DNA of 64,000 nt from Azospirillum canadense (GTDB lineage: Bacteria > Pseudomonadota > Alphaproteobacteria > Azospirillales > Azospirillaceae), in contig NZ_JAOQNG010000002.1 in assembly GCF_025961225.1 (NCBI RefSeq), positions 248,001 to 312,000 of the forward strand. Reading direction: 5' to 3'. How positions within the stretch are numbered: the stretch's first letter is position 1; each line of letters starts with the position of its first letter. The translations under genes and the position numbers were made by a program. The notes beneath the pieces are model-generated. The model searched no databases. It saw only the letters and a list, made by a program, of their open reading frames with translations, and had not been told where the DNA came from. This document shows, piece by piece, positions 8,781-17,910 of the stretch.

Positions 8781-9686
8781 ATGAAAAACGACACAATGCC
8801 GTTTGTCGCTACCCGGCGGTCTGGGACAAGAACGACAGTGGACGCGGACGGTCACGCACCAACGCCGACGCCCTGGATCAATCTTTTGGGGGTGCGCGTG
8901 TCCGCGATCAACATCCCGACGGCGGTGGAGCGGATATTGACGGCCATCGATGCCGGGCAGAAAGGATACATCTGCGTCCGCGACGTCCATGGCATGGTGC
9001 GATGCCAAAAGGACACGCCGTTCCGGCACATCCACAATCGCGCCTTCCTCGTCACACCCGACGGCATGCCGCTTGTCTGGGCGCTGCGCCTGTCCGGTCA
9101 CAAGGACGCGGACCGCGTCTATGGGCCGGACCTGATGCTGGCGCTTTTCGACCATGGCCAACGGCAGGGCATCAAGCATTTCCTCTACGGCGCGTCACCG
9201 CGCACCGTCGCCCTTTTGAAGCAGAAGCTTCTGGAAAAATTTCCCCACGCCAGGATCGTGGGCACCTATTCGCCTCCGTTCCGCGACCTTACCGACGACG
9301 AAGAGCAGACCATCGGCGCCATGATCAACGAATCCGGGGCCGATGTGCTGTGGGTCGGGCTGAGCACCCCGAAACAGGAGCTGTGGATGGCGCGCATGCG
9401 GCAGCACCTCTCGGCGTCCATGCTCATCGGTGTCGGAGCGGCCTTCGACTTTCACGCGGGCGTCAAGCGGCAGGCGCCGCGCTTCATCCAACGCAGCGGC
9501 TGCGAATGGATCTTTCGCCTCGCCTGTGAACCGCGCAGGCTGTGGCGCCGCTACGCCGTTGCCATACCCAGCTTCATCCTGCTGACCCTGTCGCAGCTTT
9601 GCAGGCTCAAGGAGTTCCGCATCGATCCGGAGGCGGCGGGCGACGTGCCGGTGCCCGCCGGCCGCAGGGAGCCTCTGGATCGATAA
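8781..9686 (+). CDS. WecG/TagA/CpsF family glycosyltransferase (GT26)
   Basis: A 301-residue transferase of the WecG/TagA/CpsF family, which adds the second sugar (often N-acetylmannosamine or its uronic acid, or a glucuronosyl unit in GumM-type enzymes) to a polyprenyl-pyrophosphate-linked sugar on the cytoplasmic face. Signatures: VTPDGMPLVWALRLSG, then RVYGPDLMLALFDHGQ, a Rossmann-like FLYGASPRTVALLK, and the closing VLWVGLSTPKQELWM, GVGAAFDFHAGVKRQAPRF and EWIFRLACEPRRLWRRY. These last blocks are diagnostic for the family. The ATG lacks a strong ribosome site; GTG alternatives are not better. It precedes the sugar-phosphate transferase at 9921, which makes its likely acceptor. The sugar itself is unknown. 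Confidence 0.93.
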   Translation: MKNDTMPFVATRRSGTRTTVDADGHAPTPTPWINLLGVRVSAINIPTAVERILTAIDAGQKGYICVRDVHGMVRCQKDTPFRHIHNRAFLVTPDGMPLVWALRLSGHKDADRVYGPDLMLALFDHGQRQGIKHFLYGASPRTVALLKQKLLEKFPHARIVGTYSPPFRDLTDDEEQTIGAMINESGADVLWVGLSTPKQELWMARMRQHLSASMLIGVGAAFDFHAGVKRQAPRFIQRSGCEWIFRLACEPRRLWRRYAVAIPSFILLTLSQLCRLKEFRIDPEAAGDVPVPAGRREPLDR

Positions 9687-9689
9687 GAA

Positions 9690-9721
9690 CCGCACCGATG
9701 ATGGATGCTTCATCGGTGCGG
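9690..9721 (+). terminator. 12-bp hairpin after the WecG-like gene
   Basis: A perfect stem ccgcaccgatga (9690-9701) with tcatcggtgcgg (9710-9721) and an 8-base loop begins 4 bases after the stop. No T run follows, so it is either a weak terminator or an RNA-stabilising 3' structure. Confidence 0.55.
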
Positions 9722-9920
9722 CGCAGTGGCATGCCGTTCTTGTCCGGATTTCGCAAGCCGGATTTCGCACGTCGGATTTCGCTAGTTCGATCAAGCGCAA
9801 ACGGCGCTCCTGCACACGTCGACCGCGAGCGTCGCCTCGTCATTCTTCGCAGAAAATCGCTCGTCAGTCTTTTGGCATGCCAAACGGATATCGCGAAAGC
9901 AAAAGCGTTGGGAGGTTCGG

Positions 9921-11381
9921 ATGCCGAATGCGGATGAGCAGAGGATCGACCTTAAGGTCGCTGCGGATCATCACTTTGCGCGCGACTACAGCGAATCCCG
10001 GAGCGGCCCGCTCGGCCGCGCCGTCACCCCGACCATGGGACATCTGCTCGTCAACACGTCATTGCTTTTGAGCGACGTGGCGTCCCTTGTGGTTTGCCTT
10101 TCGATCGTGAAGGCCGTGGTCGGCGATACCGTCGATCTGGACATGCTGACGCGGACCGGCGCACTGATCAGCATGATCTTGCTGGCTCTGTTCTATTGCG
10201 CGTCCCTTTACCCGGGATATCGCATGTACGACCACGAGCACCTGAGCCGGCGTCTGAAGATCTTTTTCGACGTCGGCGCCGTATCGTTTCTGATCTTCGC
10301 CATTTCGTTGAGAGATTGGCCAACCGCCTTTGCCATCCTCGGCTTCCTGGTTCTTGCGTCGATGGTCCAGCCTCTGGTTCGGTCGGCCGTCCGTGCCTTG
10401 CTGCACCAGGCCGGTTGCTGGGGAGAGGGAACGGCGCTGATCGCCGGCCCGGCACTGACGCCTGTCCTGCGCGAGTATTTCCAGAAGAATTGGCACTATG
10501 GCGTGAATCCGTTGCCATGGACCTCCGCCCACGGCTGGCCGCACACCGCTGGCGGCTCGTCCCAGCCCCCATGGTATCGGAAGCCGGACGTCGTGCTGGT
10601 GGCGCCGGACCAGATCGCCCATTTTTCGGATTTCGGCGCGATCCGCCGGGAGTATCGCGAGGTCATCGTTCTGGCGGATACCCCGCACGTCAAGATATCG
10701 GGCCTCCAGCCCAGCCAAGTGCGGGGGCACATCGGCCTGCGTCTCGGCAGTTCGCCGGAGGGCCGGCGCCACCGGCTGCTGCGCCGCGCCACCGACATCA
10801 TGATCGCCCTGCCCGCCATCCTGCTGTTTGCCCCGGCGTTGCTGCTTGCCGGCCTGGCGATCTGGATGGTCGATCCCGGCCCGGTGATCTACCGGCAAGC
10901 GCGCGTCGGATTGGCCGGGCGCATTCTTCACATCGTGAAGCTCAGGACCATGTACCGGGATGCCGATGAACGGCTCCGGCATCTGCTGGAAACCGACGAG
11001 GCTGCGCGCCGGGAGTGGTCGACCTATTTCAAGCTGAAGAACGACCCCCGAATCCTGCCCTATGTCGGACGCTTCCTGCGGGCGACGAGCTTCGACGAGC
11101 TTCCCCAGCTGATCAACGTTCTGGTGGGCGACATGAGCATTGTCGGTCCCAGGCCCTTCCCCGAATACCACCTGGATGCCATGCCCATCGAGTTTCGCGA
11201 CAAGCGAAGCACCGTCTCTCCAGGACTTACCGGCTTGTGGCAAATATCGGACAGAAGCAGCGCTAGCGTCGAGACCGCGCAATGCCTGGACTCGTTCTAC
11301 ATCGACAACCGATCCATCGCGTTTGACTGGCTGATCATCATCAAGACCGCGCTTGCCGTCATTCGTTGCAAGGGCTCTTGA
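9921..11381 (+). CDS. Undecaprenyl-phosphate sugar phosphotransferase (WbaP/EpsB type)
   Basis: Initiating enzyme that transfers a hexose-1-phosphate from a UDP-sugar to undecaprenyl phosphate at the inner membrane. The 486-residue length and layout match the WbaP group: four or five N-terminal membrane segments (about 38-150), a soluble CoA-binding-like middle, then a membrane hairpin [22 protein letters not shown] leading into the bacterial sugar transferase domain. The catalytic domain carries [40 protein letters not shown] and [15 protein letters not shown], all standard for the family. It likely starts the repeat unit, with the WecG-like enzyme at 8781 adding the next residue. Galactose or glucose is the usual sugar in this family; which one cannot be read here. 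Confidence 0.95.
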   Translation: MPNADEQRIDLKVAADHHFARDYSESRSGPLGRAVTPTMGHLLVNTSLLLSDVASLVVCLSIVKAVVGDTVDLDMLTRTGALISMILLALFYCASLYPGYRMYDHEHLSRRLKIFFDVGAVSFLIFAISLRDWPTAFAILGFLVLASMVQPLVRSAVRALLHQAGCWGEGTALIAGPALTPVLREYFQKNWHYGVNPLPWTSAHGWPHTAGGSSQPPWYRKPDVVLVAPDQIAHFSDFGAIRREYREVIVLADTPHVKISGLQPSQVRGHIGLRLGSSPEGRRHRLLRRATDIMIALPAILLFAPALLLAGLAIWMVDPGPVIYRQARVGLAGRILHIVKLRTMYRDADERLRHLLETDEAARREWSTYFKLKNDPRILPYVGRFLRATSFDELPQLINVLVGDMSIVGPRPFPEYHLDAMPIEFRDKRSTVSPGLTGLWQISDRSSASVETAQCLDSFYIDNRSIAFDWLIIIKTALAVIRCKGS

Positions 11382-11505
11382 GGAGATCCGGTCGCGCCTA
11401 CGAAACGAACCGGCACAAGCCCCGTGCGCTGCCCGGCCGGCGGGCGTCCCGATCACACGGATCCGCCCCCGACCCAGGGCGGCAACGAAGAGAGGAAATC
11501 AGGTT

Positions 11506-12459
<954 letters not shown>

Positions 12460-12768
12460 GCGCCGCAACCGGCCTTATGCTTTCCAATCCCTTGTTGGGC
12501 CTGCGTTTTCGGACGGGGACGCAACGATTGGCCGCCTGATTTCCGACCCGTCCGCTTCCCCGGAAAGGCGTCTCCGCGGCCTAAATTAAGCGGTATCTGA
12601 GACATATTTATGATAAAATGAGTCTTGTTTGTGAAGCAATAAAGTGGTAAACGAAATGATTCATAAATCGTTAATTTGTCGATTTCTATGTTCATGCGAC
12701 GTTATTGCTTTGCCTGTTCGCTTGGCATCGCGACTAACAATAGCAAACATTGGAATTGGAGTAATCAG
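12460..12768. other. AT-rich promoter-like region before the beta-helix gene
   Basis: About 310 bases with a marked drop in G+C from 12575 to 12760. It carries no open frame of interest. A weak inverted repeat aaatcg...cgattt lies near 12665-12690. The composition and position suggest the promoter of the 12769 gene, but no -10/-35 pair can be assigned with confidence. Confidence 0.4.
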
Positions 12769-14763
12769 ATGGCCAAGTCTACTCTTCCCGTTCGTTGGGC
12801 CCCGCCCGCGCTGAAGGCCGGTTACACGGTGATCGACCTGAGCAAGACGGGATCGCAAGACTGGTTCCAATTCGCTCCGGACGAAGATGTTGTGTTCATC
12901 GCGTCCAACACCACGCGAACCCTTCCGCGCCTGCAGACCAGCGGCGGTCACAACATCGTTGTGGTCGGCGGGGAATACACCCCGGCTGCCGGGACCTCTG
13001 CCGACGCCACGCTGAAGTTCACCAATGTGACCGGCGAGGTATGGGTCGAGGGCGTCCATATCGACAATAAGAATGTCGAGCGCGATGCGATCGCGGCGTC
13101 GAGCGCCAGCGGCAAGAACGCCACCATCACCATCCAGAATTCGCGCATCGACAACGTCAGCGGCCACCAGTCGGGCGTGCACGGCGACGTCTTCCAGCCG
13201 CACGGCCCCATCGGCGACCTGCGCATGTTCAACGTCACGGGCGAGACCTCCTTCCAGGGCTTCTTCCTGGCGCCGCAGAACCACATCAGCTCGGTGACGA
13301 TGGAGAACGTCGACATCGACTATCTGCCGGGCGTGGAATCGCAGAGCTGGGCCTACTACTTCGTCGACAATTCGACGATGGGCTCCCTGTACCCCGTCTC
13401 GCTGAAGAACGTGTACGTCGACGAGCGCTCCGGCCAGCACGCCGAGCAGAACTCCGTTTTCCCGCCGGCTTCCCTGGGCGGCGCCGTCCGGTCCGGCGAC
13501 ACCATCACCTGGCCGACGCTCCCCTACAAGGGATCCATGACGGTGGGCGATCCGAAGACCGCGACCGGGGACTTCGTCGACAACTCTTCCGTCGGCCTGG
13601 GCTACACCCGCGACCTCAGCGCGCAGGTCGTCTATGCGCCGACCGATGGATCGACCACGCCCACCTCGCCGACCTCGCCCACTCCGCCGACGTCCCCGAC
13701 CCCGCCGACCGATGGTTCGACGACGCCCACCACCGGCTCGACGAGCATCACGGTCAACGCCTCGGGCATGGCCGCGGGCGGCGTGAACGCCCACTTCAAG
13801 CTGCTGGTCGACGGCAAGGCGGTCGGCGAGGGCACGACCACCAGCACGGCCAAGGATTTCATCTTCAAGACGGACGTGACTTCGGGCCAGGCCCACAAGG
13901 TGCAGATCCAGTACGACAACGACGGGGTGGTCAACGGCGTCGACCGCAACCTGATCGTCAACAAGATCACCATCAACGGCCACGCCGTGAACCCGACCGA
14001 CAGCAACGTCTCCTACGACAAGGGCGCGCTGGACGGTGTGGACGTGATCAAGGGCCAATCGGGCATGTGGTGGGGCGGTACGCTGATCGTCAGCGCCGAC
14101 CAGTCCTACTTCCCGACGGGATCCACGACGCCGACGGCGCCGTCCACCGGCACCACGAACGCGGCCGCGATCACCGTGAACGCGTCCGGCTCCTCGGCGG
14201 GCGGCGTGTACGCTCACTTCAAGCTGCTGGTCGACGGCAAGGCGATCGGTGAGGGCACGACCACCGGCACGGCCAAGGATTTCACTTTCAAGACGAACCT
14301 GACCGCCGATCAGGCGCACAAGGTGCAGGTGCAGTACGACAACGACGGTTCCGTCAACGGCCAGGACCGCAACCTGACCGTCAACAAGGTGACCATCAAC
14401 GGCCACGCGGCGAACCCGACCGACAGCAACGTCACCTACGACAAAGGCGCGTTGGACGGCGTCGATGTGGTCAAGGGCCAGTCCGGGATGTGGTGGAACG
14501 GCACGCTGGTCGTGAGCGCGGATAAGAGCTGGTTCCCGGCCTCCGCCACCACCGCCGGCACGGCCACCGCCCAGTCGCTGGACGGCGCGACCAACCTGTG
14601 GACCCACGTGGCCACGCAGGACGCGCAGGCGGCCAACAGCGGCACCGCTGATGCGGCGGTCCACTACGACCTGCACAACAGCACGGCCGTTGGTGAAACG
14701 GCGGCGCACACGCTGGCGCTCGATCACGACCACCTGCATCATCACCAGGACTTTGCCGCCTAA
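12769..14763 (+). CDS. Beta-helix protein with two tandem CBM60-like modules
   Basis: A 664-residue multidomain protein. Residues 1 to about 285 look like a right-handed parallel beta-helix (short repeating beta turns such as NIVVVGGEYT, EVWVEGVHIDN, ATITIQNSRIDN, SVTMENVDIDY), a fold of polysaccharide lyases and depolymerases. A Pro/Thr/Ser linker (about 291-326) leads to two repeats of about 120 residues (327-445 and 467-590; DNA period 423 bases). Each has AHFKLLVDGKA, then VQYDNDG (or IQYDNDG), DRNL and NKITINGHA blocks, as in the calcium-dependent xylan-binding CBM36/60 group. The last 70 residues are unassigned and end His-rich. No N-terminal signal peptide is visible. GGAG precedes the 12769 ATG; the frame extends to 12676. 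Role is inferred: binding or trimming of a xylose-containing polymer. Confidence 0.8.
   Translation: MAKSTLPVRWAPPALKAGYTVIDLSKTGSQDWFQFAPDEDVVFIASNTTRTLPRLQTSGGHNIVVVGGEYTPAAGTSADATLKFTNVTGEVWVEGVHIDNKNVERDAIAASSASGKNATITIQNSRIDNVSGHQSGVHGDVFQPHGPIGDLRMFNVTGETSFQGFFLAPQNHISSVTMENVDIDYLPGVESQSWAYYFVDNSTMGSLYPVSLKNVYVDERSGQHAEQNSVFPPASLGGAVRSGDTITWPTLPYKGSMTVGDPKTATGDFVDNSSVGLGYTRDLSAQVVYAPTDGSTTPTSPTSPTPPTSPTPPTDGSTTPTTGSTSITVNASGMAAGGVNAHFKLLVDGKAVGEGTTTSTAKDFIFKTDVTSGQAHKVQIQYDNDGVVNGVDRNLIVNKITINGHAVNPTDSNVSYDKGALDGVDVIKGQSGMWWGGTLIVSADQSYFPTGSTTPTAPSTGTTNAAAITVNASGSSAGGVYAHFKLLVDGKAIGEGTTTGTAKDFTFKTNLTADQAHKVQVQYDNDGSVNGQDRNLTVNKVTINGHAANPTDSNVTYDKGALDGVDVVKGQSGMWWNGTLVVSADKSWFPASATTAGTATAQSLDGATNLWTHVATQDAQAANSGTADAAVHYDLHNSTAVGETAAHTLALDHDHLHHHQDFAA
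13744..14535 (+). repeat. Two tandem 423-base coding repeats
   Basis: The segment from about 13744 recurs from about 14167 with high identity over some 370 bases; for example the block encoding FKLLVDGKA occurs at 13795 and 14218, exactly 423 bases apart. Each copy encodes one CBM60-like module plus a variable linker. The strong nucleotide similarity suggests a recent internal duplication or gene conversion. Confidence 0.85.
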
Positions 14764-14784
14764 AGCGAACTTCCGTTCGCTTTA
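14761..14784 (+). repeat. Palindrome taaagcgaac-ttcc-gttcgcttta
   Basis: A perfect 10-bp stem with a TTCC loop; the TAA stop codon of the preceding gene is its first three bases. A second copy of the same stem and loop stands at 14853-14872, and a related one at 5949-5970. It may act in transcript stabilisation or termination. Confidence 0.7.
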
Positions 14785-14852
14785 GATTCAAATGGCCTCA
14801 TGTGCCGGCCGGGCTCCGGCCGCACGTGCGGCCGGGACTGCGGTCGCAGTCC

Positions 14853-14872
14853 AAAGCGAACTTCCGTTCGCT
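14853..14872 (+). repeat. Second copy of the aaagcgaac palindrome
   Basis: Stem aaagcgaac with gttcgctt around a TTCC loop, repeating the element at 14761-14784 about 90 bases downstream. Only the outermost pair differs. Confidence 0.7.
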
Positions 14873-14900
14873 TCAACACCAGGGCATCGAAAACTACGGG

Positions 14901-14936
14901 AACGCCGGCAGTCATTCTGCCGGCGTTTTCTTTTTG
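14901..14936 (+). terminator. Terminator after the beta-helix gene
   Basis: A perfect 10-bp stem aacgccggca (14901-14910) with tgccggcgtt (14918-14927), 7-base loop, followed by the T-rich tract ttctttttg. It ends the transcript of the 12769 gene. Confidence 0.93.
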
Positions 14937-15132
14937 CTGCCGCTCATGGCCGCGAATGGCCACGGCGGGCCGCGGAAGAGGCCGCCGCGCCCGTCCATGG
15001 GCCGCTCTTTACGTCCCAGGGCTTAGCCAACCTACAACCACCGGCCTTCCTGCGGATTGGGATCGTTTCGACGCAGCCCCGACACGATAACGTGGAATCG
15101 AAACAAACGCCTTTCGCATCGGAATAACAAAC

Positions 15133-15615
15133 ATGCCCATTTCAAACGACGTGCGTCTGGGCGACAACACCCGCATCTTCCAACCTGATCTTGTGAACCT
15201 TTACGGCTGCACCATCGGAGACGAGACGAAGGTCGGTGCTTTCGTGGAAGTACAAAGGGGCTGCTCCATTGGCGCCCGCTGCAAGATCTCCTCGCATTCC
15301 TTCCTGTGTGAAGGCGTCGTCATTGAAGACGAGGTGTTCATCGGCCACGGGGTGATGTTCATCAACGATCCCTTCCCCCGTGCCACCACCGCCGAAGGCC
15401 GGCTGCAGGACACGGCCGACTGGGCGGTCGTGCCGACCCGGGTCCGGCACCGGGCGTCGATCGGGTCGAACGCCACGATCATGTCCGGCATCACCATCGG
15501 GGCCAATGCCCTTGTCGGCGCCGGGGCCGTGGTGACCCACGACGTCCCGGACCATGCAATCGTCACCGGCGTGCCCGCCCGGGTCGTCGGCGACGTCCGC
15601 CACCGCTCCGACTGA
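15133..15615 (+). CDS. Left-handed beta-helix N-acetyltransferase, WbpD-like
   Basis: A 160-residue hexapeptide-repeat acyltransferase. Imperfect hexapeptides run through most of the chain (NLYGCTIGDETKVGAF, then EVQRGCSIGARCKIS, then ATIMSGITIGANALVGAGAV), and the segment FIGHGVMFINDPFPRA is typical of the WbpD/WlbB group, which acetylates a 3-amino-sugar nucleotide using acetyl-CoA. It is followed closely by a Gfo/Idh-type dehydrogenase and a DegT-type aminotransferase, the same trio as wbpB-wbpE-wbpD of Pseudomonas, which makes UDP-2,3-diacetamido-uronic acid. The ribosome site is weak. The exact sugar is inference. Confidence 0.88.
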   Translation: MPISNDVRLGDNTRIFQPDLVNLYGCTIGDETKVGAFVEVQRGCSIGARCKISSHSFLCEGVVIEDEVFIGHGVMFINDPFPRATTAEGRLQDTADWAVVPTRVRHRASIGSNATIMSGITIGANALVGAGAVVTHDVPDHAIVTGVPARVVGDVRHRSD

Positions 15616-15749
15616 GTGTCCGGCGGCCTGCTCCGCTCCACGAAGCGGATGCCTCGGTTCGGCGCAGCCGGTCATGGAACCGTCCGGCGCTCCGACGGAA
15701 TGCCATCAAAAAGCCGGTTCGGCACCGGCGGACATCATGCGAGGGTCTG

Positions 15750-16778
15750 ATGATCAAAATCGGCATTATCGGCTACGGCTATTGGGGCCCCAACCTCGCC
15801 CGCTGCTTTTCCGAAGCGGACGGTTCCCAGGTCGCCGCGATCTGCGACGCGTCGCCCGAGGCCCGGGCCCGTGCGGCCAAGCGCTATCCCGGCATCTCCA
15901 TCGTCTCCGATCCGCAGGAGGTGATGCGCGATCCCACCATCGACGCGGTTGCCATCGCGACGCCGGTCCGCACCCATTACGGCATCGCTCTGGAGGCGCT
16001 GTGCAGCGGCAAGCATGTGCTGGTCGAAAAGCCGATGACGGAAACCTCCGACCAATCACGCCGCCTGATCGATGAAGCGGCAAAGCGCAACCTCGTCCTG
16101 ATGGTCGACCACACCTTCGTCTACACCCCGGCGGTCCGCAAAATCCGGGAGCTGGTGGCGCGCGGCGACCTGGGCGACATCTACTACTACGACTCCATCC
16201 GCGTGAACCTGGGCCTGTTCCAGCGCGACGTGAGCGTGCTGTGGGACCTCGCGGTCCACGACCTGTCGATCCTGGAATATGTGCTGGGCGACCAGCCCGT
16301 CGCGGTGTCCGCCAACGGCGCCTGCCATTTCGTCGGCACGCAGGAGAACACGGCCTACGTCACCCTGTTCTTCGGCTCCGGCACGATCGCGCACGTCAAC
16401 GTCAACTGGCTGGCGCCGGTGAAGGTGCGGCAGACGCTGATCGCCGGCAGCCGCAAGATGATCATCTACGATGACCTGGAGCCGGACGAGAAGGTCAAGG
16501 TCTACGACAAGGGCGTCACCGTCGCCAACAGCACGGAGCAGATTTACGAGTCGCTGATCGGCTACCGCTCCGGCGACATGTGGGCGCCGCAGCTTGCCAC
16601 CACCGAGGCGCTGCGAACCGAGGCGGACCACTTCATCGCCTGTGTGCGCGACGGGGAGACGCCCATCACCAACGGCGCCGCCGGACTGCGCGTGGTCAGC
16701 CTGCTGGAGGGGGCCAGCCTCTCCATGAAGCATCGCGGCGGCCCCATCGATCTCGACGTCATGCGGAGAGCCTCGTGA
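15750..16778 (+). CDS. Gfo/Idh/MocA-family dehydrogenase, WbpB-like
   Basis: NAD-dependent oxidoreductase (342 residues) predicted to oxidise C3 of a nucleotide sugar before transamination. The N-terminus IKIGIIGYGYWGPNLARCF is the Rossmann motif with the YWGPN block of nucleotide-sugar members. HVLVEKPMTET (EKP motif) and VDHTFVYTPAVRKI follow, and the substrate side has SVLWDLAVHDLSILEYV. GAGGG precedes the ATG. Its TGA overlaps the GTG start of the aminotransferase by four bases, so the two are translationally coupled. Together with 15133 and 16775 it forms an amino-sugar unit. Confidence 0.92.
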   Translation: MIKIGIIGYGYWGPNLARCFSEADGSQVAAICDASPEARARAAKRYPGISIVSDPQEVMRDPTIDAVAIATPVRTHYGIALEALCSGKHVLVEKPMTETSDQSRRLIDEAAKRNLVLMVDHTFVYTPAVRKIRELVARGDLGDIYYYDSIRVNLGLFQRDVSVLWDLAVHDLSILEYVLGDQPVAVSANGACHFVGTQENTAYVTLFFGSGTIAHVNVNWLAPVKVRQTLIAGSRKMIIYDDLEPDEKVKVYDKGVTVANSTEQIYESLIGYRSGDMWAPQLATTEALRTEADHFIACVRDGETPITNGAAGLRVVSLLEGASLSMKHRGGPIDLDVMRRAS

Positions 16779-17884
16779 TCCCCTATCTCGATCTTCAAAG
16801 CCAGTACCGCTCGATCCGTCCCGAGGTCGAAAAGGCCGTTCTGGATGTTCTGGCGAGTGGCCAGTATGTCCTCGGGGCGCCGGTTGAGGATTTCGAGAAG
16901 CGGTTCGCCCGCACCTGCGGCGTCCGTCACTGCGTGGCGGTCAACACCGGAACGTCGGCCCTGCATCTGGCGCTGCTGGCGGCCGGCATCGGACCGGGGG
17001 ACGAGGTCATCACCATTCCGATGACCTTCATGGCAACGGTCGCGGCGATCGTCTACACCGGAGCAAAGCCCGTTCTGGTGGACATCGATCCCCACAGCTG
17101 GACCATGGATCCGGCCAAGGTGGAGGCCGCGATCACCCCCCGGACCAAGGCGATCCTGCCGGTGCACCTGCACGGCCAGATGGCCGACATGGCGCCCCTG
17201 CTCGACATCGCCCGCGCCCATGGTCTGACGCTGATCGAGGACGCCTGCCAGGCGCACGGCGCCCGGTACCGCGGCCAGACGGCCGGGAGCCTCGGCGATG
17301 CGGGCTGCTTCAGCTTCTATCCCGGCAAGAACCTGGGAGCGGCCGGAGAAGGCGGGGCGCTGGTCACCGACCGGGACGACATCGCCGAAAAGGCGCGCCT
17401 GTTGCGCGACTGGGGCCAGACGGTGCGATACCGCCACGACGTCATGGCCTTCAACTACCGGATGGACGCCATCCAGGGGGCCGTCCTTGGCGTCAAGCTG
17501 TCCCACCTCGACGGCTGGACCGAGGCGCGCCGCGCCGCCGCCGCCCAGTACGACGAGCATCTGGCCGACGGAGGGATGGCGCTTCCCGCCCGCATCGAGG
17601 GGCGCCGCCATGTCTACCACGTCTACGCCGTTTGCGTGCCGGAGCGCGACCGGATCCGCGGGCTGCTCAACGAGGCGGGGGTCAGCACCGGCATCCACTA
17701 CCCGATCCCCATCCACCTCCAGCCGGCCTGCGCCGATCTCGGCTATGGCCCCGGCGACTTCCCGGTCACGGAACAGTTCGCGCGCGAGACGCTGTCGTTG
17801 CCGATCTTTCCGGAAATGACCGGGGAGCAGATTGCCGACGCTGCCAAGGCGCTGCGCAGCGCCGTCGCGACACTGGCCGGCTGA
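16775..17884 (+). CDS. DegT/DnrJ/EryC1 sugar aminotransferase, WbpE-like
   Basis: PLP-dependent aminotransferase (369 residues) acting on a keto-sugar nucleotide with glutamate as likely amino donor. The canonical N-terminus IPYLDLQSQYRSIRPEVEKAV begins directly at a GTG (16775) that overlaps the previous stop (GTGA). Also seen: AVNTGTSALHLAL (57-68), EDACQAHGA (155-163) with the cofactor-binding acidic residue, and the Schiff-base lysine Lys185 in FYPGKNLGAAGEGG. The C-terminus has GIHYPIPIHLQPAC, as in WbpE-type enzymes. The coupling with the WbpB-like gene supports action on its 3-keto product. Confidence 0.93.
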   Translation: MIPYLDLQSQYRSIRPEVEKAVLDVLASGQYVLGAPVEDFEKRFARTCGVRHCVAVNTGTSALHLALLAAGIGPGDEVITIPMTFMATVAAIVYTGAKPVLVDIDPHSWTMDPAKVEAAITPRTKAILPVHLHGQMADMAPLLDIARAHGLTLIEDACQAHGARYRGQTAGSLGDAGCFSFYPGKNLGAAGEGGALVTDRDDIAEKARLLRDWGQTVRYRHDVMAFNYRMDAIQGAVLGVKLSHLDGWTEARRAAAAQYDEHLADGGMALPARIEGRRHVYHVYAVCVPERDRIRGLLNEAGVSTGIHYPIPIHLQPACADLGYGPGDFPVTEQFARETLSLPIFPEMTGEQIADAAKALRSAVATLAG

Positions 17885-17910
17885 GCGGCCGGCAACGGGG
17901 AGATGCGCGG

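Larger units (their letters stand above)
14764..15132. other. Hairpin-rich intergenic region
   Basis: Between the beta-helix gene and the acetyltransferase gene. It holds two copies of the aaagcgaac palindrome, a palindromic block around 14818-14832 (gccgcacgtgcggc), a further stem ggactgcg/cgcagtcc at about 14835-14852, and the terminator at 14901. From 14940 to 15132 no clear feature is seen apart from space for the next promoter. Confidence 0.55.
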
